Assembly (NCBI RefSeq): GCF_014851395.1
Contig: NW_024040817.1
Coordinates: 24,503,269-24,567,268, forward strand
DNA length: 64,000 nt
Source: Micropterus salmoides
Taxonomy: Eukaryota > Chordata > Actinopteri > Centrarchiformes > Centrarchidae
Direction: 5' to 3'
Shown here: positions 1 to 11,902 of the stretch, piece after piece
Position numbering within the stretch: the stretch's first letter is position 1
Layout: each line of letters starts with the position of its first letter
Program-made: the position numbers and the translations under genes
The notes under the pieces: model-generated
The model's input: the letters and a program-made list of their open reading frames with translations, nothing else
Told to the model about the DNA's origin: nothing
The model's database searches: none

Positions 1-736
1 TGGTGACTAAATGTCTCTTTGAAGGAACAGCGATTGTAATGCTACATGGCAGTCTGCATATCCTATTAGATAGTATCTATTACAGAAATGAAATTACCCT
101 CAGTTAATTTGATTTGGATAATATTAGGCTAATAGAAGAGTGTGGTGCTCTGTGCTGAATATGAATTGAGTGAACAGAATTATACATTCATATAGCACAC
201 AGCTGCAACCTCTGGATGTGAGATGAGCTGGATTTCAAGGTTTCTTTTTTCTTCCTTTGCTATTATTCCTTCATTTACTCTCTCTCTATTCCTTTCCTTT
301 CTCTGACACACACTTGACACAAAGAGTACAGTAATAACGGGAGCCAGCAATGGTGCAGCGATGACAAATTCAACACTAAGTGAAATAGATTACTTTTGTT
401 TGGCATTGCAGCACATAAGCGTTCAGTAATGGAATTACATGCATCGCTCATCTCCACCAAAAGAAGAAAAGAAAATCAAAGTAATGCGTGAATGCTTTTA
501 AGGCTTGTAGATAAAAAATAGGGCAGTTTTGGTGACAGTCATACGCAGTGTTCTCCATGTGTTATTGTGCCTGTGGAGACTGTTGTATCTGTTTACAAAC
601 AGCTGAGACAAAATAATATGTGCTCGCCTCGAGCTGTTTTTGAATATTCTGTCAAGTCTGAAGTTATTGAGGGCAGTTAAGCCAAACACACTGGAAGTTA
701 AAGTTAGTTGTTAATCTTTCAGCTCTTTGCTGACCA

Positions 737-1067
737 TTAAGACATTTGTCCTGTCAATGCATGTCCCTGCTCTGATGGCATCGTGGTGTCACAGACTGAG
801 ATTGCTTTGTGTGTAGGGATGGCAGAGCGAGACGGCGTTCGTTGGAGGAGTGGTGGCCGAGAGGGAACATAAGCTTGTATCCTGGAGTTTAGGTAGATGG
901 GTGCAGACCCAGCAGTCACTCTGGATGCAAGCATTAGTGACTTGAATTTGATACGGAAGGACACGGGGCCAGCGGAGGTCGTTGAGTACTGGAGTGAAAT
1001 GAGTCCTTTTGGGCTGATCAAAAACCAGACGCGCTGCTGCGTTCTGAACCATTTGGAGGGGTTTCAC
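737..1067 (-). mobile_element. L2/CR1-like LINE fragment, reverse transcriptase C-terminal tail
   Basis: Two overlapping minus-strand frames (789-1067 and 737-1021) read in turn LQMVQNAAARLVFDQPK, HFTPVLNDLRW and then FKSLMLASRVTAGSAPIYL, followed by YVPSRPP. This is the usual end of the reverse transcriptase ORF in L2/CR1-type LINEs. The shift of frame and loss of the rest show it is a dead 5'-truncated copy. No target duplication was identified. Confidence 0.7.
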
Positions 1068-2600
1068 CTCACAAGCTGGAAGACACGCTAGGAGAGCATT
1101 GCACTATTTGACTTATGGACATGCTCCCAACAGGATGAACTGTAATTCCTTTGGTGACCCCAGAGCTTCCATCTCTTAATCTTTCTTACTTTGTAACATG
1201 AACACTGTATTTCTACTATTAACCTTGCAACGGTTGTGACGATAGATAAAATAATTGCCGCCGTGATAACTTTCCAGATTTGTAAAATCCTGTGTTTTCC
1301 CATCTCATGAGCCTTTAAGTGCATTAACCTGTTACTTCACACGGACTTCCTGGATTGATCAATGTCTGAATGCTCTCTTAGCCTTGTTTATTGTTCAGGG
1401 ATTTTACCAGGAGAAACCGTAAGACTTAAGTAGTTTGCTTTCATGTGTCAAGTCAAGCCTTTAGGGAGTCAAATGTCACAATAGTCAATATCCAAATCAA
1501 GTGTCACGTACTCAAGTACAGCTCCACTCTCGCCTCACATCAGGCTTTTATTGCATCGAGATGTGAACTCAAGGCTGGAACGTGCATCTCAGCATTGATT
1601 TGGGGAGTTTCTGTAAGGGAAAATAGCTCAATGTTAAACTTAAGTGGATCACTTTAATCAGAAAAATACCTGGGACAGCTACTGCATCCCTGGAGAGCTT
1701 TTATGCTCACTTCTTAGCCTCTCTGTGGCCAGTGGATAAGTGTGCCAATGCATGTGTTTGTTTGATGAGTTCTGGTGGTGGTGGCTGGATGAGGGTAAGT
1801 TAGTGATACAAGCACATCCAGCGGGAGAAGGTCGTACAATCACACCACCAAGAACACGGTTTTCACTGCCTGTCACTTTTCAGCTATAGCACAGCTGTGT
1901 CCCTATTGCCAGGAGTGACAGAACACCTCGCAGCACGACACAGCTTTTATCTTTATGTGTGTAAATGTAGGTGCTGTGTGTGTGTGTTTTTGTACCTGTG
2001 TCTATGCATGTGTAAAATCCATAAATCCATCTAGCTATTGATTTATGCATGTGGCACAGCGGACACTGAGCATAGACTAAATTATGTAAACATTTACAGT
2101 TTAGCCATGATTACTGTTAAACTATTTATTTTGCACCTTAATGAGATTAAGTGTTATTAAGCTTCCTCCATCTGTTCGATCTTAGAGTCCACAGACTGTA
2201 CGCTGCACTTTTAGCACTGATATTAGTTTGCTCATATAGGGAGTTGCAGGGAAGAGAGGAGAGGGAGATTGGAAGTGTGATGGGCATAATAAAAAGAAGA
2301 AAATATGAAGAAAGGAAAGGCCCACGTCAGTATTGGCTTTGCCCTCAAAGCTACTGTACATGACAATCCTACATCAAAGCGCCTGCTTAAGCAACCACAC
2401 ACATTTAAACATGCAATATGCAAATGCACATATATATTTTGCATGTATACTTCATTTGCATTTCAAACATGCTTACATTTGTATTTTTAAACATTTTCAA
2501 CTAAACAAACACTAATAAGTTCTAATCTTGCTGCATTGCTGACCTGACTGCAGCCTCGGAAGATAAGCTGAGGCTGATCACAATTACTGATCCCAGTAGA

Positions 2601-2602
<2 letters not shown>

Positions 2603-2646
<44 letters not shown>
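2603..2646. repeat. (TC)n microsatellite
   Basis: About 22 uninterrupted CT dinucleotides. Confidence 0.95.
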
Positions 2647-2649
<3 letters not shown>

Positions 2650-3234
2650 GTGTATGAACACCCATGTGAAAATTATGCAAAGATGTTCTACATGTAGTAA
2701 CCTAGTTCACCAAGTAACCTAGCAACACTAGAGTCAGCTGGTTAGAAGTGTGCGCGCGTGTGTCCATCCTCCTGCCTGTCTGCCTGTCTGTGATTTGCAT
2801 CTGTGGACACAGCTGCAGCCAGCCATGTATCTGCAGCATTTGGAGGAGTTTGAAGTGACTGCATGATGAGAATACATCTACAAACTGGTAAAGTTGTGAA
2901 TTCCTAGAGCGATCCGTCTCACTGCATGATGTTAGTTCGTGAGTTACTTCTTTTTCTGATTATGTCTTTGCTCTTAAGTACATCTTGCTGTGATTTTTCC
3001 TTCCCTGTGATTACCTGTCAGTCACACGCCCAGAACTTGATCAGTATTTAGGTTTCTCTAAGTGGTCTTTTTTGTTATTTTTTGTTAAAGAAAGAAAAAA
3101 GTTTGAAGATTGCTGACCAATCAATCTCACTAGAAAGTCAATTTTGAAGCTTTTCAAATTTCCATTTTTCAGAACACTTTATCCTTATTAGTGTTGGCAA
3201 TGTTGAGGCAAAGAATGTCACTTGGCAGATAGAG

Positions 3235-3236
<2 letters not shown>

Positions 3237-3297
<61 letters not shown>
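3237..3297. repeat. (GT)n microsatellite
   Basis: About 30 perfect GT units. A G homopolymer run follows at about 3417-3431. Confidence 0.95.
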
Positions 3298-3299
<2 letters not shown>

Positions 3300-3439
3300 C
3301 GTCTGAGCCCGGTGGAGACTTTCACCTGGATACACACATTAACCGATGGGTTTTTATGTCACTGTGGGGACAACAGGTAGAGAATTATTTTTGAGGGTCC
3401 CAACGAGGATAGAGGAGGGGGGGGGGGGGGGTAGCAAAA

Positions 3440-3600
3440 TAATGAAAATAGATCATTCATGGCTAGGCATTGAGAACAGCAAATAAGACAGCATTCTGGC
3501 ATAAATGCGAATGAAAGTTTATTCTTCACCTTGGAAACAGCAGTTGGCCTGACAATCATCCAAACAAAAGAGAAATGCAGAAATGCATCACTGCTTATAT
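3440..3600. repeat. Dispersed repeat copy A (related to 8010-8120)
   Basis: The motif AAATAGATCATTCATGGCTA followed by GAGAACAGCAAAT recurs near 8018-8060 in the same orientation. Both copies follow a GT microsatellite and are followed by GCAGAAAT. I do not recognise the family. Confidence 0.55.
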
Positions 3601-4559
3601 AACAGAGGATTTTTACCCAGGAAAGTCCTACCCAAATTAAAATACACACAAAGCACCCAATATTTAAAGTTACAATCATTAAGATTTCACTTTGGAAGTT
3701 TGAGGTGTGCAGCCTGTCGCATGTAACTCCTCCTTCTTGTTCCATTACTCTCTTGCAATTTTTTTGCCCATAAAAACGTCATAGATCAGCTGAAAAATAG
3801 ATGGGTTTAAAAACAAAGTCAGAGGCAGTGGCACTTTAAGGCAACCAAAACTTAATGAGAGAGGGAAAACACATTGAGCTGCTGTTTGGTGTGTGTGTGT
3901 CTGTGTGTTTGCGTGTGTGTCATGATTCTCATCTGAACTGTGGTTTTCTGCATCTACTTTTGATTTTCTGTCAGGAGAGATTGTAATGCAACACAACATG
4001 AGTGACAAGAGAGAAGAAGCGAGAGGGAAAGAGAGTTATGCATTGACATGGTAAGAGCTGAGGAGAAAAGGTGCGGATGAAGGAAGAGAGAGGTGCAAAG
4101 AGGGAATAAGAAGGGCACCAAAAAGGAGAGGAGGAAAGGTGAGAAGAGGGGAGAGAGGACCAGGAAAGAAGAAGGAGGGAGCTTCTGGGCGTGTTCGAAA
4201 TGTAGAGTATTGGGAAATAAGAGCACGAGTACTACAGCATATGTGACCTTGTGTCAGTCTGTGTGTGTGTTTGGAAGGAGGAGTGCTCTCCTGCTGAAAG
4301 TAAGGCCTAAAATCTAATGTCTGACTCTGAATGAGCCCGTTACGCTGTTCTCTCATTGCGTTTGATCTTTGTCTACCACCATCTAATATCCTCGGCACTG
4401 TCCTCTCATGTTATCCAAGGTAGAGAGGGAAATGCAGGCCAATTACAAGCGAGCAGCACTCTACTAAGTGGTGTTGGTATTTTCCTTCGTATGAAGTCAC
4501 AGCCTTCTCAGGCTGTTTTCACTAGCATAAACATACACCATATGTAGCATGTCTAAACT

Positions 4560-6360
4560 AGCTATGAATTTTAATACATTTATGAGAATACCCAATTATG
4601 AATTTTAATATTCAGACAATATTAATCTCTCGTTTCGCGTGGCACCACAGGAGTTGTTATTAACCTAGAGTCTCCGGACCTCTAGGTAGCAGTGATCAGT
4701 TAATAATCGCTCAATTATCTTAAATCAATCAGTCAGTCTCATATCATAAGGGTAAATTCTCTTAGCAGGGACGTAGAAATAGGCAACACACAATTCTTTG
4801 GTTACAGTTAATTTATTAACTAACTAAGGTGATATAAAAAGGTGGTTAAATACATCAGGGAAAAATACGGCAGAGGAGACTAATGAAAGTAAGCTATGAG
4901 TTTAGGAGTTAAAAAGACAATATTAACACTATGGGACATCCCTGACCACAGAATGTTTTGTTTGGTCTTACTGGTTGTTGGGGGCCTGCTTTGGCCTGTT
5001 GCACGGGTCCCACGCTAGCTGCCCGATCCTGGCTTTTGCTAGGGGATTCTCCAAGGTTCTCCGTGTCTGAAGAAAACCTCAAGGGTTGGCCGTCCTCTGT
5101 CTGGCAATTCGGCTGTTTTCAGGTGTCCTTCATTGCCGCTGGCAAGACCACGTGACTGGGTCTGACCTCGGTGAAGTTGGCTCGATAAAAAAGCTTAAAA
5201 GGGAACTTGGCCGTTCCTGAATTAGACCAGTGTAACTTAACGGACTGATAACTTTTAACAAAACAAAAGAAAGAAAACAAAACAAGTAAAGTTGCGAGGG
5301 AAAAATTGATATCGCGGCACTTCGCATGTGTAGCTTCAAGCGAAACAAAGACTTTGTTGCGCTGGTCGAATTCTTAGGCATTGCCGGGAGGGGCACACCG
5401 GACGCGTGCCAAAGCGTCCAGAGAGCAGAGCGGAGAGCGGAAGGGAAGAGACCGGATGACGTTGTGTGTCGCTCTTTTGTTGTCTGGGGTGTGGTTCCCC
5501 AGAGGGCAGTTCTTCGTTCCCGAGGGACTGACTTTCTAAACTTTTAATGTCTATAAAAGAAAAGGAAAATCTATTTGCGCGTATTATAATCAAATATTTT
5601 CCACAATCAAACCTCAGTGGTCAAACAGTTGTACCGTTCTAAGTTTAAGCATTTGGTAACAGGAAAACACTTGTCAAATTATTGGTCATGATAAATGAGT
5701 GACATTTATACATTAACGTCATTTCCGATGATGGTATGTAATACTTATTTCGTCCACTTGGGGGAGCTCAGGTTACATGAGGAAAGCTTAGATTAATCCA
5801 AAAACAATCTTTCCTTAGGAACTGGGGAATTTATTTATTTGGCCTTAAATTCAAGCTGGCAACTAACAGCGTATAATATGACATTTATCATCATTTCTAA
5901 AGGAATTGTGTGAGAAAGTATTGTGAACAAGCATTGGTTACACATAAAATGAATGTGTCCTTAATCTTGCTGAAAATTGAAACACTGCAAAAGTTACTTA
6001 TGTAGATTCTTTTCAGCAATAATATCAACAACAGATAGAAACACAGAGCAAGGGCAGTTGCCACGGTTACATGTGTGTGTGGGGGGGGGGCAGTTTAGGG
6101 TTTCCTGCCCCCCTCCAAGGAGAGTTCCGATAGGCTGTTCGTAATCTCTGGTTAGTTTCTTTGTCATTTTAACAATTCAGGCACCGAGAGGCTTATCTCG
6201 ACTGTTGCCAAAGGTGGCCAGTTTTACGATCAACTGCTCAGGAATAGCACTTAGGGAAAGTGACCTCTCCACCCCCCTTCTGTTGGGGTCTCTTCAGCCA
6301 TCTGTAGAGGGTTGATAATTAACCCCCTCTCCTTCTCTCAGGGAGAGTGGAATAGTTTGG
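4560..6360. other. Unassigned block, possibly a decayed LTR-type element
   Basis: The stretch lacks long ORFs but has features suggestive of a retroelement read on the minus strand: a possible polyadenylation signal (TTTATT at 4812-4817 on the plus strand), a small hairpin (4664-4670 with 4680-4686, stem CCTAGAG) and a GC-rich, CpG-bearing centre (about 5290-5540) unlike its AT-rich surroundings. I found no internal coding region, primer-binding site or paired termini. It may equally be unique sequence. Confidence 0.25.
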
Positions 6361-7925
6361 AGTAGTTCAAATTTATTTAATATAAAATGCACAAATCCAC
6401 ACTCTTGTCCACTACATAGCTGAAAGTAGGCTGTTTTAAAGAAAAAGGAATACATTTTGGTATGATTCCATTATATATATTGGGGGCTGCAAGGCAAGAG
6501 AATAGATTTAAAAAATAATTGCCATTTGAGGAAATGTAACTCCCCAAAACTCTAATCAATCATTAACCATTCAATTTGCTTCTTCTTCCTATACTTGGTC
6601 AAACAGGATTATCTCTCTCTGCATCTCTATGATTATGTATTTCTTTTTTTGAAATGGCGTACCAATTTACATGGAGCACAAACAAAACTGTGTGGAGCTA
6701 GCTTAAAGTGGCAGTCAGTAATAATCCACTGAACCTTTAAGTCCTAAAAGATGTACATTTGACCGGACAAAATACTGAGAACCTAAATTTTGATGACAGC
6801 AGTGGTCCTTTGGTAAAATGGTAACTATAAAATTACCTATGTTTACCCTCTCCTGAAAAGCAAGCTGTTGTGCACTAAATAATAACTATTCTGTCTGCAA
6901 AGACTGCAAGAAACAGGCAAGAAGAGGGTATGTGATTTGGTGTAGTACAAAACGTTTGATGCTGGTATTGGAAAATGCTGCACATACAGCCTCCAATAAA
7001 CAGTCAACGTCAGTTTCTTTTATCAGGTTATGTGGGGAAAAAAGTAGTGAATTCAGTTTTGAAACTACCTTAGAAGGTATTAAAATGTCTTAAATTTGAT
7101 TTACAAAGGTGCTGCCATAGTAATGTTAATTACAAATTACAAAATCAGGAGATATTATGCATCTAGATACATTATAACTAAATGTTGAATTGTTGCTACA
7201 TTAGATTGTTCCACAAATTGAACTTGAATTTAAAAAAAATCCTGCTGGACAGTCATTTCTGCTAACATGAAATAATGGGAGAAGGGAGTTTGTGCAAGAG
7301 AATATGGGAAGGATGGGAGATGGAAAACAGGGCAAGAGGAGAGGAGGAGACTAGGAGAGAAAAATAGAGGAATTGCCCTCTAGGCACTCTTCAATTTTGC
7401 CCTTAAGATGGGAGCATATTTCCCCTGTGCTGTGGCCATCAACTCTCTCTCACACACACACATTGTGTGTGATTTAAAACTCTCATACTCTCTCTGCTTC
7501 TCACTCTGCCAATTTTATGCTGGTCCTTCTTGCTGCATTTCTGCTACGTTTTCCTCCTCTCTCACACTTTGCTTGCTCTACTCCTCCTCATCAGGCATCT
7601 CAAGCTACTGTCAATTGTCAGCCACCTTCATCAACATATATTTTTATGTCCAGAGTGCCCAGTCTGCAATTACATCTTCATCCCAAAATAGATATGAAAG
7701 CATGTACCAGGCCTTGCATTTTTAAATAACTTTAAAAGCCATTATCTTTTCTTCTTTTCTTCATATTTCTTACCATTTATTCCACATTGGCCTTCCTCTC
7801 CATATGCAGAGAGCTGACGAGCGTCATATTTTACAGGCGGGTCTGAAACATTCTATCTTTCCCGTCATCCTTGATTCTTTCTGGGTCATGATGTGTTAGC
7901 TACAGCAGTCACCCGGGTGTCAGAG

Positions 7926-7931
7926 ATGTGT

Positions 7932-7984
<53 letters not shown>
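7926..7984. repeat. (GT)n microsatellite
   Basis: A nearly perfect GT array with one early interruption. Confidence 0.95.
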
Positions 7985-7985
<1 letters not shown>

Positions 7986-8009
7986 ATGTGAGAAAAGGCA
8001 GCGGAAAAA

Positions 8010-8120
8010 ATTAAAATAGATCATTCATGGCTAAAATCTGAGAAGAGCAAATCAGTCTTTCTGCCACTTTCCCAGCATGTGTGTCTCTCTGGCTGGCAAA
8101 GAAGTTGCAGAAATCCACGC
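8010..8120. repeat. Dispersed repeat copy B (related to 3440-3600)
   Basis: It repeats AAATAGATCATTCATGGCTA and GAGAAGAGCAAAT of the copy at about 3446. The copies diverge quickly on both sides. Confidence 0.5.
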
Positions 8121-8581
8121 CAACACACAGCTGAGCCAGTACTCTATTATTTCCGTTCCCATTTTTATACATTTTACTATTGTCTGTCCCACTCTCCATT
8201 ATGGGTGTGCAGCGTGCTAGTGGTTAATAGCTTATTTGAAGTCTACTGTACTGGCACATATGGACAGATACCAGACTAATGAAAACTTCCCCATTGTTTG
8301 ACTACAATCCTATAAGGGCTCTGTGCAGTTCACCTTCTCATATTCTCAAATGGGTTGACATATCTGCCCCTGACCATGCTGTAGCTTCATTCATTGTATC
8401 TGCATTCATACACAGCCAGTATTCAGACACACAATACTAACTTCCTTGCAGCTTTAGCCCATTTCAATAAAAGCCAAGACTGTGGCTGTTTTGTCCAAAT
8501 GATTGTCTGCTATTGTCTTCCATTCTGGTAGCAAAATAAAACCCTATTTAAAGTAATAATTCATGATATTTGTGTATATTA

Positions 8582-9013
8582 AAGGAATAGTTTGACCATT
8601 TCTTTTCTTGCTGAGAGTAAGATGAGAAGATCAATACCACCCTCATGTCTTTACGCTAAACCTGAGGCTACCGCTAGCAGCTAGTTAGAACAAAGGCCAG
8701 AGTTTACGGGGGTTATATGCATTCCAGGATTATTTCTGGGTGGGAACAGTATCCTGGGGTCTCCACTGGCTACCTGTCAATCTTACGCAGACGACCAGAC
8801 TCTAGTAAGTTAACACATAACCCTCCATAAAACCACAGAGCCAGGTTAACCCTTTTCCCCTATTTCCAGTCTTTATACTAAGCTAATCTAACTGGCTGCT
8901 GGCTGTATAGCTTCATATTTACCTCACAGACATGAGAGTGGTGTCGATCTTCTTATCTAACTCTCGGCAAGAAAGAAAATACGCATAGTTCCCAAAATGT
9001 TGAACTATTCCTT
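8582..9013. mobile_element. Long-TIR MITE, complete copy
   Basis: The element runs from AAGGAATAGTTTGAC to GTTGAACTATTCCTT. The long terminal inverted repeats include CTTGCTGAGAGTAAGATGAG on the left and its counterpart TCTTATCTAACTCTCGGCAA on the right. It is non-coding. The same family recurs at 26801-26922 plus 28091-28313 (one split copy) and at 36505-36990. I know the sequence as a common teleost repeat but cannot name the family. Confidence 0.8.
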
Positions 9014-10318
9014 GAAAGCCAATTTAGCATTGTCTTATAGTTATGACTTAACATATTCATGAGATGTTTAAATCAAGTGTTTATTCTCTGAAAGTTAGGA
9101 TTAGGGTTATCTTTTACCATCAGCAGGTTCCTTCTTGTTTCACAAGCACTGGTTTCTCAACAGCTGTGCAGCAATCAGCTGACTAGTCATGTCCAATCGT
9201 ATACACGCAGGTCTATACATAACGTGACCATTATAATTTGAAAATTCTCACTGTTACTCTGCTGATACGCTCATGTCAATGCTGTCTGCCACAGCTCCAT
9301 CCACATCCCCAGCCTCCTCTTTATGTGCTCTATTTTTGGTATTGTGATATTAGAATTAACAGTTGTCTGTTTTTTAGATTTCCAGCCAAATTGTTGTTGC
9401 CGTAGGGATTCATTGAGAGCTGCCCTCAAAGAGCAGTGCCTTTCCTGCTAACTCTGACTATATAACTATCTGCTTGAAATGGTCACTTCTTTGACGTTGG
9501 AGTCTCTAAAAAATTGTTATCACTGAAACTTACATTTGATTGCTTCGGCCTGGAAACAGTGGAGGATTTGGATGCTGGAAGTTTTTATTTTGCAAAAAAT
9601 TAATAATGTTCTTAAAATGGGATTTTCACTAAGCTAATAAAATGCCAGTGGGCATGAGGTCCTTCTGTCCACCAGTCTCCACCAAATCTGTGAGCTATCC
9701 TTCCTCCTGACAGGCAAGTACATTTCCTTTAAGTGAGGGGAAATATATCAAAAGACATGTATCATTTCTGGTATTTCAGCTGCTGAATTTACAGTGAAAC
9801 ACCCTTTGACCCAAAACTCACAGAGATGGCAGCGAGCAGGCAGACTCAGCTGTAAGCAAAGTGGGTCAGAGCAGCTGGCATGATCACATGAATATTTAAA
9901 ATGAAACAGCTCCAGACTGAAGCCTCTGCAACAATCACGTTGATGCCAAGCAGTGTTAAACAATGACAGCATGTTGTACAGCTCCAACTCCCCATTGAGC
10001 CGCTACTGAACATTTCTGCCTACACAGAGTGGAGCAGGGAAGTTGTCCAAAGAGGAATGGAAATATAGAGATAAACCAAAAGATGGAGTGGAGTACAAAA
10101 GGGAGGGCAGTAGGTGGGGTCAATTCAAATACTAGCTAAACATTCAGATATGAATTTGAAGAGATCCCTAAAAAAAACATAGAGGGGAAGTAGTGGAAGA
10201 GGAGAGAGAACAAATGAAGCACCTATTGTTTGGTTTAAAAATGTGTGTACATAACACTACAATACCTTAATGATCTAACAAGAAATGAAGAAGCGAGAAA
10301 ACTGATGGGTGACAGATA

Positions 10319-11113
10319 CAACCCCAATTTCAATGAAGTTAGGATGTTGTGTAAAACGTAAATACAAACAGAATACAATGATTTGCAAATCCTTTTCAAC
10401 CTATGTTCAATTGAATACACCACAAAGACAAGATATTTAATGTTCAAACTGATAAACTTTATTGTTTTTTGCAAATACTCACTCACTTTGAATTTGATGC
10501 CTGCAACACGTTCCAAAAAAGCTGGGACAGGGGCATGTTTACCACTGTGTTACATCACGTTTCCTTTTAACAACACTCAATAAGAGTTTGGGAACTGAGG
10601 ACACTAATGGTTGTCTTTCCCATTCTTGCTTGATGTACAGCTTCAGTTGCTCAACAGTCCAGGGTCTCTGTTGTGGAATTTGGCGCTTCATAATGCGCCA
10701 CACATTTTCCATGGGAGACAGGTCTGGACTGCAGGCAGGCCAGTCTAGTACCAGCACTCTTTTACTACGAAGCCACGCTGTTATAACACATGCAGAATGT
10801 GGCTTGGCATTGTCTTGCTGAAATAAACAGGGACATCCCTGAAAAAGACATTGTTTGGATGGCAGCATAATTGCTCCAAAACCTGGTCATGGGCATTCAA
10901 TGTTTGTTTTAGGCCTTGCCATTTACGTGCAGAGATTTCTCCAGATTCTCTGAATCTTTTGATGATATAATGGACCGTAGATGAAATCCCTAAACTCCTT
11001 GCAATTGTACTTTGAGAAACATTGTTCTTAGGTTGAAAATGATGTGCAGATGAATGTATTCTGGTTTTATTTACGTTTTACACAATGTCCCAACTTCAGT
11101 GGAATTGGGGTTG
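10319..11113 (-). mobile_element. Tc1/mariner transposon, internally deleted
   Basis: The ends CAACCCCAATT and AATTGGGGTTG are inverted repeats flanked by TA on each side (10317-10318 and 11114-11115), the classic Tc1/mariner target duplication. Inside, the minus frame 10539-10868 retains the C-terminal half of a DDE transposase: LFQQDNAKPHSA with the second catalytic Asp region, then WPACSPDLSPMENVW with the last acidic residue. The N-terminal part survives only as scraps near 10890-11040. The centre of the transposase is missing, so the copy is non-autonomous. Confidence 0.93.
10539..10868 (-). pseudogene. Tc1-like transposase remnant
   Basis: A 109-codon open stretch covering the C-terminal part of the DDE catalytic domain (QDNAKPHS and SPDLSPMENVW motifs). 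The helix-turn-helix DNA-binding region and first catalytic Asp are absent, so it cannot encode an active enzyme. It lies wholly inside the TIR element 10319-11113. Confidence 0.88.
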
Positions 11114-11875
11114 TAGATCAGTACAGGTCAAGAGGTGAAGAATAGAAACAAACTTTGTTATTGACTCAACACAGAGAAGTGCTGACAGACAGAGAGCCAG
11201 ACGGACTGACAGGTTAAAAAAAATAGAAAAGAAAAGGAAAGGAGGAGAGCGTAGGGAGGGAGAGACATGACTGGAGGATGGATAGAAGTAGGTCAGCAGG
11301 AGAGACTGAGAGGAGAGGGAGACATGTGGAGAGATGGATAGAGAGAAGCAAATAAAGGAAAAGACGCAGCCAAAATTTGGCTACGTCTTTTCTACCTCTA
11401 TCTTTTCTCAGTTGCCTGTCTGCACGTAGGCACACAACAATACATTCAGGCATGTGTGTGCACGTCACTGTGATTGACAGCTCCTAGCCAGCAGCCTGCT
11501 CCAAAGCCAAAGACTTCATAATAAACAGAACATGGTTTAATTTACTCCTCCAGGCAAAGTGGCGCTGCTCACTTTGCTGCCTATTCATAAACAGGGCCAC
11601 ACATACATGCAAGTACGACACACTGCAAAAAATATCCATCCCCATTTTTACTTTATTTTTCTTGAATTTTAGTCAAACTAAAATTTGAATTCCACTCACT
11701 GTTTGTGGAAGGAAATATAAACTATGATGATACTGCTGTTATTGTGCATATTTTTCAAAAAAGGCTTAAAAAAAATAGTTTTCGGACATACTTTTGGAAA
11801 ATGAAACTTCAGGCCTCAGCCCTTCAGGGTGAGCTTTTCCCATGACAGCGGCTGATTGACATTTGAGAGCTAGGT

Positions 11876-11902
11876 TGTCTCCTAGCTTGTTGCTAGGAGA
11901 CA
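11876..11902. promoter_or_regulatory. Perfect 11-bp hairpin resembling an RFX X-box
   Basis: TGTCTCCTAGC (11876-11886) is followed by a five-base loop and its exact complement GCTAGGAGACA (11892-11902). The right arm with the loop reads GTTGCTAGGAGAC, close to the RFX-factor X-box form GTTGCY..GG.AAC. Function is inferred from the motif only. Confidence 0.35.

Noticed and set aside
3359..3745. 128-codon minus-strand ORF
   Set aside because: It overlaps a dispersed repeat and a homopolymer run (poly-Pro); no domain.
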